From the NCBI RefSeq assembly GCF_900178005.1, contig NZ_FXBS01000006.1, positions 1,831,585-1,895,584 of the forward strand: a stretch of 64,000 bases of DNA, written 5' to 3'. The translations under genes were made by a program, and so were the position numbers. This DNA is from Tuberibacillus sp. Marseille-P3662 (GTDB taxonomy: Bacteria; Bacillota; Bacilli; Bacillales; Sporolactobacillaceae). Of the stretch, positions 58,231-64,000 are shown in pieces. Under the pieces are notes generated by a model. That model had not been told where the DNA came from. It saw nothing but the letters and a program-made list of their open reading frames with translations, and searched no databases. Every line of letters begins with the position of its first letter. Within the stretch, counting starts at the first letter, position 1.

Positions 58231-59124
58231 CTAGTATTCGACTTTTTCCCTCTTTAAAAAGAGCTGCAAAAGGAACACGGTAATAAGCGATAACACTAAT
58301 ATCATCACACCGATGGTTGCTCCGTAGCCGAAATGAAATTGGTCAAAGGCTTGCTGGTATAGATAAGAGCCCATCACTTCCGTTGAATTGTTTGGCCCCC
58401 CGCGCGTCATAACCTGGACGATAATGAATGATCCATTCAATGTTGTGATCACAATATATAGAATCGATGTTTTGATTTGCGGCCAAACAAGCGGCACTGT
58501 TATCCTCCAAAACTGCTGCCAGTTATTGGCCCCATCAATATCTGCTGCTTCATATAAATTCTTAGGTACATTCACGATGCCACCTATAAGCAGAAGCATG
58601 AACAAACCAATGCCTGCCCATATTGAGGGAAGAACAAGACTCGGCAGCGCCCAATCAACACTCCCTAACCACGGTCTCGTCCAGCTCTCCAATCCAATGG
58701 CTTCCAATCCAGAATTGATCATACCTATGTCAGGATTATAAATAAACTGCCATAAAATACCTATAATAACGACAGACATGATATTAGGAAAGAAGAAAAC
58801 AATACGATAAAAGGGCGACTCTTTGATTTTAAGCTGAGTCAGTGCGACGGCAAAGAACGTGGCTAAAATCATAATGCCAACGACCTTAGTAGCAACCAAA
58901 AAATAATCGTGTAAAATGGTTTGCGGAATAACCGGATCACTTAATAGCTTCTTGTAATTGTCCAGACCAATGAAGGTTTGCTCCCCCCCCATACCTGACC
59001 ATTCAAAAAACGATAAATATAGACCGTTTGCTAAAGGATAAACAGTGAAAATGGCAAATACAATTAACGTCGGAAGTAGGCAGAATAACAGGAATATATG
59101 CCTTTGTTTTTTGGACTGCAACAT
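58231..59124 (-). CDS. CUT1 ABC permease, MalF-type, in the wall-recycling island
   Basis: A 297-residue membrane subunit with six helices and the EAA loop NLYEAADIDGANNWQQFWRITVPLVWPQ. It pairs with the MalG-type subunit downstream and the binding protein upstream. AGGAGG precedes the ATG. Sequence alone does not give the substrate; the mur context points to MurNAc, GlcNAc or a GlcNAc-MurNAc unit. Confidence 0.85.
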   Translation of the reverse strand: MLQSKKQRHIFLLFCLLPTLIVFAIFTVYPLANGLYLSFFEWSGMGGEQTFIGLDNYKKLLSDPVIPQTILHDYFLVATKVVGIMILATFFAVALTQLKIKESPFYRIVFFFPNIMSVVIIGILWQFIYNPDIGMINSGLEAIGLESWTRPWLGSVDWALPSLVLPSIWAGIGLFMLLLIGGIVNVPKNLYEAADIDGANNWQQFWRITVPLVWPQIKTSILYIVITTLNGSFIIVQVMTRGGPNNSTEVMGSYLYQQAFDQFHFGYGATIGVMILVLSLITVFLLQLFLKREKVEY

Positions 59125-59274
59125 TCTGATCCCTCCTTAACTCATTTTTACTTCGCCGATGAATCATCTTTAAGAGGAATGCAAAGGCCCATCCGTCAAG
59201 CCTCTACACCCCTCTACCATTTTTACTACGTTACAACGCACACACAGGACAGACTAGCATCGTCGTTAATAACT

Positions 59275-60636
59275 TTATTTACTATTGCGATAGTCCTTTG
59301 CAGCAGACGCCATTCTTTTACAAAATTCTTCAGCGTCAATATCACCTAACATGAGTGCAACCAATGCATTACCAAGGGGTTCTTCTAAGTCAGCGCTCAT
59401 TGGATGCGGCTTATGGTGAATCTCTACTTGATCTGAATTAATCATTTTATTGGCGTCTTTCAAGTAACTGGAAACATTCGAATTGCCCGATAAGTCAACA
59501 CCTTGCATATTCATCATGGCGCCCGTTAATTCAGCAAATTTCGAAGCATATTTTTTCTGAAAAGCAAAGTTAACAAACGCTTTTGCAGCTTCAGGATTTT
59601 CAGCTTTCTTGGCAATCGCAAGCGGCCGCAAGTCAGGAACAACAACCATCGGATCCCCGGAATCATTCATTGGCGAAGGGACAAATCCATATTCAAAGTC
59701 TTCCGGCACATCTTTCGCCATTTCATTCGGCAGCCAAAAACCGACAGGAATATAAGCATTTTTATGAAGGATAAAATTCATTTGCGATTGTGTATGGCTT
59801 AATGCACCAAATCCGGAATCAATTAAACCAGCTTCTTGCATTTTTTGAACCTTCTTCATAACTTTTAACACCGCATCGCTGGTCCAAGCCCCTTTTTCAC
59901 CATTAATGACGGAAGTCAGCAATTCATCGCCACCTTCCGAAGCAAAAGCCGGGTACAAGACCCCTCTTGAGAAGTAATAGGGATATTTTCCCGTTGTCAC
60001 GAAAGGTGAGATATCCGATTTTTCCTTGATTTCTTTCATGGAAGTCATCCAGCTTTCAAAATCTTTCGGTACATCAAACCCTTCTTGCTTAAACCAAGTC
60101 TTATCATACCAAGTTCCCCATGTATCAAAAACGAGCGGTAAACTATAGATTTTTCCATCGAAATCACTCGGTGGTACTATAAAACTATCCATTAGTGGCG
60201 TCCCGTCTGGTAACTTGACAGATTTTACCCAATCCGTAAGATCCATCAGCTGGCCGTCTTCAACCATTTGAGTTTCACTGGACCCCGCACCATCAATGTA
60301 CACGACATCCGGCGGATCACCCGAAATCCAGCGTGTTTTCATTTTCTTATTAATGTTCGGCCCTGCGTGTTCTTTAACCGTCACATCAGGATATTTTTCT
60401 TTAAATCCTTTGATAACTTCTTTCCACCATTCATCACCATAACCTCCGACAAAATATTGCACCTCAAGAGTACCTGAGATACTGCTTTCTGAGTTGCCTT
60501 TGTTGTTCTCTCCTTCATTCGTTTCGTTCGATGACCCACCCTCCGAGCTTGTGCCTGAAGAACAGCCGGAGATCATACCAATCACTAGTAGCACAGCCAT
60601 CATGGACATGAGCCATCCCATTTTGCGACCCTTCAT
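59275..60636 (-). CDS. Sugar-binding lipoprotein in the wall-recycling island
   Basis: A 453-residue family 1 solute-binding protein: lipoprotein signal ending MISGCSSG, a Ser/Gly/Asn-rich linker (about 25-52), then GTLEVQYFVGGYGDEWWKEVIKGFKEKYPDV, DPPDVVYIDGAGSSE and LPLVFDTWGTWYDKTWFKQEGF. It delivers a sugar to the two permeases that follow on the same strand. AAAGGGG precedes the ATG. Between it and murQ lies a repeat unit. Confidence 0.87.
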   Translation of the reverse strand: MKGRKMGWLMSMMAVLLVIGMISGCSSGTSSEGGSSNETNEGENNKGNSESSISGTLEVQYFVGGYGDEWWKEVIKGFKEKYPDVTVKEHAGPNINKKMKTRWISGDPPDVVYIDGAGSSETQMVEDGQLMDLTDWVKSVKLPDGTPLMDSFIVPPSDFDGKIYSLPLVFDTWGTWYDKTWFKQEGFDVPKDFESWMTSMKEIKEKSDISPFVTTGKYPYYFSRGVLYPAFASEGGDELLTSVINGEKGAWTSDAVLKVMKKVQKMQEAGLIDSGFGALSHTQSQMNFILHKNAYIPVGFWLPNEMAKDVPEDFEYGFVPSPMNDSGDPMVVVPDLRPLAIAKKAENPEAAKAFVNFAFQKKYASKFAELTGAMMNMQGVDLSGNSNVSSYLKDANKMINSDQVEIHHKPHPMSADLEEPLGNALVALMLGDIDAEEFCKRMASAAKDYRNSK

Positions 60637-60699
60637 ATGTTACACCCCTTTTTAAGATTTTAGCTGTTTAAGTAGATACTTTAGTGTTTTTTTAACTGG

Positions 60700-60822
60700 A
60701 CTTTAGTGGAATAGGCTCGCTTTGCGGAGCCTCGCATGGCTTACGATTCCCGCAGAAGTCTCGCATATTTCCACTATCTACGAATTTGTTGTTATCAACT
60801 ATCTTTAGAAAACAGCTTTTAT
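60700..60822. repeat. Diverged intergenic repeat unit
   Basis: AGTGGAA (60705-60711) and TTCCACT (60769-60775) are perfect 7-bp arms around a GC-rich core (GCTCGCTTTGCGGAGCCTCGC, ATTCCCGCAGAAGTCTCGC). The right end, on the minus strand, begins AAAAGCTGTTTTCTAAAG, like the left end of the unit at 44573. It sits between murQ and the binding-protein gene. Confidence 0.55.
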
Positions 60823-60871
60823 ATAAACCTTACGCCACCAGACTTCGAGGCTATAAGTGTTTATTCTACTT

Positions 60872-61786
60872 TTATCTCTTTTTCCTAGCGAACTTAATTG
60901 CCGAACGAACATTGCCGCCGCTTGATTGTATAGCCTTATCTGCTTCTTCAAATGAAACATCCGTAAGTATCATCACAATAGCCGGTTTGACCTTACCATC
61001 CGTTTTGATTAACACATCTTCAGCTTGACCATATGAGATGCCAGTCACCTCGATCACAATGTGTTTCGCTCTTTCCTTCAACTTATAATTACTTGCACGG
61101 ACATCAACCATTAAATTTTCATAGACCTTCCCCATTTTCACCATAACTGATGTCGAAATCATATTAAGGATCATTTTATGGGCCGTTCCAGCCTTCATCC
61201 GCGTTGACCCCGTCAAAACCTCAGGTCCGACCACAGCTTCAATTGTGCAATCGGCGTACCGGCTAATAACAGAATTGAGGTTACAAGTCAGCGAAACGGT
61301 CGTACTGCCAAGTGTTTGTGCGTACTTAAGGGCTCCAATTGGATAAGGGGTTCTCCCGCTCGCTGTGATACCGATGACGACATCGTTTTGATTCACGTTT
61401 CTTTTTTGCAAATCAGCGGCACCTTGACTTTCTTCATCCTCAGAATCCTCCGCTGCTGTAGCAAAGGCCTGATCGCCACCTGCCATAACGGACTGAACCA
61501 TATCCGGTGGTGCCATGAAGGTCGGCACGCATTCAGATGCATCAAGCGTGCCCAGTCGTCCGCTTGTCCCTGCACCTACGTAAAATAACCGTCCTCCTTG
61601 TTGAATGGCATGATAGATCTTATCAACGGCTGTCTCTATTTGGGGTAAGACAGATTCAACGGCTAAGGTAACTTTTTTGTCTTCATTGTTGATCGTTTGT
61701 AACATGTCACCTGTCGATTGTTGATCCAAATGAATGCTATTTGGATTTCGTTGTTCTGTCGTTAATCCTGATAATTGTAACGTCAA
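60872..61786 (-). CDS. murQ: N-acetylmuramic acid 6-phosphate etherase
   Basis: A 304-residue SIS-domain enzyme: GLTTEQRNPNSIHLDQQSTGDML at the N-terminus, LFYVGAGTSGRLGTLDASECVPTFMAPPDMV (with the catalytic Glu), VIGITASGRTPYPIGAL, EVLTGSTRMKAGTAHKMILNMIST and a C-terminal helix. It cleaves the D-lactyl ether of MurNAc 6-phosphate to give GlcNAc 6-phosphate and lactate. The TTG at 61786 overlaps the murK stop as TTGA, with GGGTGG upstream; a GTG at 61795 would overlap that site. Confidence 0.95.
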   Translation of the reverse strand: MTLQLSGLTTEQRNPNSIHLDQQSTGDMLQTINNEDKKVTLAVESVLPQIETAVDKIYHAIQQGGRLFYVGAGTSGRLGTLDASECVPTFMAPPDMVQSVMAGGDQAFATAAEDSEDEESQGAADLQKRNVNQNDVVIGITASGRTPYPIGALKYAQTLGSTTVSLTCNLNSVISRYADCTIEAVVGPEVLTGSTRMKAGTAHKMILNMISTSVMVKMGKVYENLMVDVRASNYKLKERAKHIVIEVTGISYGQAEDVLIKTDGKVKPAIVMILTDVSFEEADKAIQSSGGNVRSAIKFARKKR

Positions 61787-62761
61787 TATGACCACCCGGC
61801 TTTCTTTGTTGGCTTAGTTATCAGATCGTGTGCAGCCAAGACCGCCCCAGTTGTTGGGTCGCTGTAGGCCTGTTGATAACGTCCAAGTTTTTTTGCCTTG
61901 AGATTGTTCATAAAACAATCCTTGAGAATCCGAGAATGCTCAAAAATTGAACCCGCTGTAGCTACCGGCGTTGCTTCATGAAAATCCCCGGATTGACGAA
62001 ATAGGCTTTCAACATGCAGGGCCAATTCCCTACCCGATGCCTCCAAAATCGCAATTGCCGTTTCGTCATCTTGTTCCGAAGCCTCAATCACGTGCTCAGC
62101 AAATCCTGCAATCACTTTCTTTTCATGTGTCGAACCATAGATAAACGAAATAAGGTCTTCTTCACTCAAGTTGGTTGATAATCATGGCAGACAATAGGGT
62201 CGGTTGATCTCGCAAATCATACGCGCGGCAAATTTTATTAAGTGCCCGTAAGCCGATTTGATAGCCGCTGCCTTCATCTCCCAAAATATGTCCCCAGCCC
62301 CCGCTTCTATAAATCTCACCGTTGTTGGTCAGGCCGATAGCGTTTGAGCCGGTCCCCGAGATGACTAAAATGCCCGCTTCATCATTCGGCTTCAAAGATC
62401 CACGGAGGGCAACATAGACATCAGAAAAGGATGAAAAGATGATATTTTCGGATAATTTCAGCTCTAGAACAATGTCTCGCAGTTTTTCTTGAACTTTCTG
62501 ATGATCTTCTTCATGACGAACACCCGCCAGACCAACGGACATGCCAATGACTTGTTCAGGGGGAATTGAGAATGTGTCCATACCCTTTTGTATTAACCGT
62601 TTCAACCGGCCTTTCATTTCTGCAAAGCCGATCAATTGAGGGTTAATAGCCTCTCCGACAACCCTTTGATTCAATGACTGATATCCCAAATCACTTTCAC
62701 ACCAACTGAATAAGGCTGTTGTCTTTGTTCCTCCGCCATCTATTCCAATGATATAAGCCAT
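61783..62761 (-). pseudogene. murK: MurK-type N-acetylmuramic acid/GlcNAc kinase, frameshifted
   Basis: Two frames together make one BadF/BadG-family kinase. The first (62162-62761, 199 residues from an ATG seven bases after GGAGG) has IIGIDGGGTKTTALFSW, MSVGLAG, LVISGTGSNAIG and GGWGHILGDEGSGYQIG. It then ends at a TGA right after INQLE. The second (61783-62169, +1 frame) continues SEEDLISFIYG, ATPVATAGSIFEHS and the C-terminal helix. Removing one T from CTTGAG near 62170 would restore ...INQLSEEDL. The second frame has only a TTG and no ribosome site. Either a real inactivating frameshift, a recoding site or a sequence error. The enzyme phosphorylates MurNAc and GlcNAc. Confidence 0.82.
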
Positions 62762-62913
62762 GACCATACCTCCATATCCTGTTGTTTTCATCATCAACAT
62801 CGAAATAAAATGTCAATAAGAGTATGCATCATTTGTATTATTATTTTATATTATGTGATCCAAAAGGCGGATATTAATCTTAGACTAAAAAAATTCAAAA
62901 AAATCAAAAACGA

Positions 62914-62947
62914 GAGGTTAGATCACCAATGGTGTATCTAACCCCTC
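62914..62947 (-). terminator. Terminator after murP
   Basis: On the minus strand GAGG-GGTTAGAT pairs with ATCTAACCTCTC-type arms (62914-62923 with 62936-62945) around an ACACCATTGGTG loop that itself can pair. A T-rich tail (GTTTTTGATTTTTTT) follows. It implies that murK has a separate promoter in 62762-62913, which I cannot assign. Confidence 0.8.
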
Positions 62948-62975
62948 ATCACATTCACTATTTGTCGTTATCCTT

Positions 62976-64000
62976 TTATGCCGATTTTTCTTCTGTATTG
63001 TAAAGTCTACTAACCATTTCTTTTTTGAACCCGAAGAAATAGGTTAAAATGAATCCGCCAATATAGGCAATCAATAATCCTATAATATAATACAGATAGT
63101 TACCGCCAGCGATAAGTGGAATTAATGCTAAACCTGATGGACCAACGGTAATCGCCCCAACATTTTGTAATGATAAGAAGGCTCCGCCAAATCCTGCTCC
63201 AAGACATGCTGTGATAAATGGGCGCCCAAGGGGTAATACCACACCATATATCAGTGGTTCACCGATGCCCAAAATACCAACAGGCAAGGCATTAAAAATG
63301 GTCTTGCGCAGACGTTGATCTTTTGTTTTAAAATAAATCGCAAAAGCTGCACCCACTTGTCCAGCACCTGCCATAGCTAAAATCGGTAATAGCGTTGTCG
63401 ATCCTGTATTTTCTATTAAATCAAGGTGTACGGGGATAAGTCCTTGATGCAATCCAAGCGTAACCAGCGGTAAAAAGGTTGCTGCAAGCACATAACCACC
63501 GACAATACCTCCAAGTTTCAGCATCACATCAACCAAAAACCAAGTAAGACCGCTCATAATCCAACCTGCAATCGGTTGAATAACAACGAGTGTGATTAAA
63601 GATCCTATTAAAATTGTAATGAGTGGTGTTACAAGTAAATCAAGGCTATCAGGCATTCTTTTACGAACATAATGTTCTATTTTTACGAACATATAGGCTG
63701 CTATGATAACACCAAGAAGCCCTCCAATACCTGTACCGATCTGTAAATCAAATCCGAGTAAATTGAGTGTTTCAATATCACTGAGCACAGGAGCATATAT
63801 TATAAGTCCGGCGATACCTCCAAGAACCAGAGTTCCTTTAAATTCACGCGCCGTATTAATGCCAACAAATATACCTAATGAACCAAATAGAAGACCACCA
63901 ATAGATTTCAATAACTGATACCAATTTGAGTCTAAAATAGCGGGATCGAGGACACCAGCATCTGGATTAGCCAAGTTCATAATAATATTGGCAATTCCCA
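62976..64000 (-). CDS. murP: PTS EIIC component, MurNAc-specific MurP type (partial)
   Basis: The last 340 or so residues of a glucose/sucrose-superfamily EIIC; the frame runs open past the window edge, so the N-terminus with the EIIB domain is outside. Several membrane helices are seen, with FLPLVTLGLHQGLIPVH, MAGAGQVGAAFAIYFKTKDQRLRKTI and GILGIGEPLIYGVVLPLGRPF, typical of MurP/SacP/TreP-type carriers. The mur neighbours make MurNAc the likely substrate, imported as MurNAc 6-phosphate for MurQ. A MurP needs EIIA from another PTS protein. It is followed by a strong terminator. Confidence 0.85.
   Translation of the reverse strand, partial: GIANIIMNLANPDAGVLDPAILDSNWYQLLKSIGGLLFGSLGIFVGINTAREFKGTLVLGGIAGLIIYAPVLSDIETLNLLGFDLQIGTGIGGLLGVIIAAYMFVKIEHYVRKRMPDSLDLLVTPLITILIGSLITLVVIQPIAGWIMSGLTWFLVDVMLKLGGIVGGYVLAATFLPLVTLGLHQGLIPVHLDLIENTGSTTLLPILAMAGAGQVGAAFAIYFKTKDQRLRKTIFNALPVGILGIGEPLIYGVVLPLGRPFITACLGAGFGGAFLSLQNVGAITVGPSGLALIPLIAGGNYLYYIIGLLIAYIGGFILTYFFGFKKEMVSRLYNTEEKSA

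Noticed and set aside
62162-62169. Programmed +1 frameshift in murK
   Set aside because: The site lacks a known slippery codon pair such as CTT-TGA with a stimulatory element, so a simple one-base insertion is the more economical reading.
1-64000. CRISPR array, tRNA/rRNA genes, prophage or transposase genes
   Set aside because: No regularly spaced repeats, tRNA-like cloverleafs, rRNA blocks or recombinase/transposase motifs were seen in any frame.

Overview
The window looks like a chromosomal segment of an aerobic, endospore-forming member of the Bacillales. The spore and sporulation genes point this way: a CotA-type coat laccase, a YhcN/YlaJ lipoprotein, a LysM/GH18 cortex-lytic enzyme, and a Rap-Phr pair beside a sporulation-kinase-like sensor. 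So do the AGGAGG-type ribosome binding sites, the frequent TTG/GTG starts, the cre sites and the low-GC Gram-positive gene orders (phoD-tatAd-tatCd; hxlR-hxlAB; murPQR-amiE-nagZ-namZ). No rRNA, tRNA, CRISPR, prophage or transposase gene was seen. A BCCT osmolyte carrier hints at osmotic stress. I do not name a genus.

Layout. 0.4-7.6 kb: sporulation lipoprotein, MazG-like pyrophosphohydrolase, cotA, then a phosphate-starvation/Tat export unit (phoD-tatA-tatC behind a Pho box) and an acetamidase/formamidase. 7.8-11.8 kb: glycosyltransferase, betaine/choline-type transporter, an unknown gene, a small FbpA-like gene. 12.1-17.6 kb: an aromatic-compound island on the minus strand (flavin reductase, V4R/PucR-type sensor-regulator, HpaB-type monooxygenase, stand-alone FAD synthetase domain, intradiol dioxygenase) driven by two promoters of matching architecture. 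17.8-20.8 kb: a tiny ORF, a DUF3231 protein, and the cortex-lytic enzyme. 20.8-22.5 kb: formaldehyde fixation (hxlAB) with divergent hxlR. 22.6-30.2 kb: an alpha-mannoside operon (ABC importer without ATPase, GH38 mannosidase, GntR/LacI-type regulator). 30.6-33.0 kb: an EndA-type nuclease and an AprX-like protease, neither with a signal peptide. 33.5-38.4 kb: small genes including a possible toxin-antitoxin pair, an HD hydrolase, a DMT exporter, a FlaR-like kinase and a DUF554 protein. 38.7-41.7 kb: PTS-type dihydroxyacetone kinase dhaKLM and a YrzF-like kinase. 42-46.9 kb: P450, MBL hydrolase, flavin reductase, CAP lipoprotein. 46.9-50.1 kb: MEDS/PAS histidine kinase and a rap-phr cassette. 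50.3-64.0 kb: a cell-wall (MurNAc) recycling island.

How the parts work together. In the wall-recycling island NagZ and NamZ release sugars and an AmiE-like enzyme acts on the muropeptide. MurP (PTS) imports and phosphorylates MurNAc, MurQ splits the lactyl ether, and MurR probably regulates. A CUT1 ABC importer and a MurK-type kinase add a second possible uptake route, but murK carries a frameshift. In the aromatic island, the reductase feeds FADH2 to the HpaB-type hydroxylase, the stand-alone FAD synthetase domain may top up FAD, and the dioxygenase opens the ring.

Most notable: (1) two promoters in the aromatic island with the same geometry (an 18/21-identical motif touching the -35, 17-bp spacers, and a cre site just after the -10); (2) a 47-residue Phr precursor overlapping rap by ATGA; (3) a candidate HTH/TumE-like toxin-antitoxin pair; (4) a frameshifted murK; (5) two genes whose best-placed start codon is ATA; (6) a dispersed structured repeat present in a long form and a form with an internal deletion.
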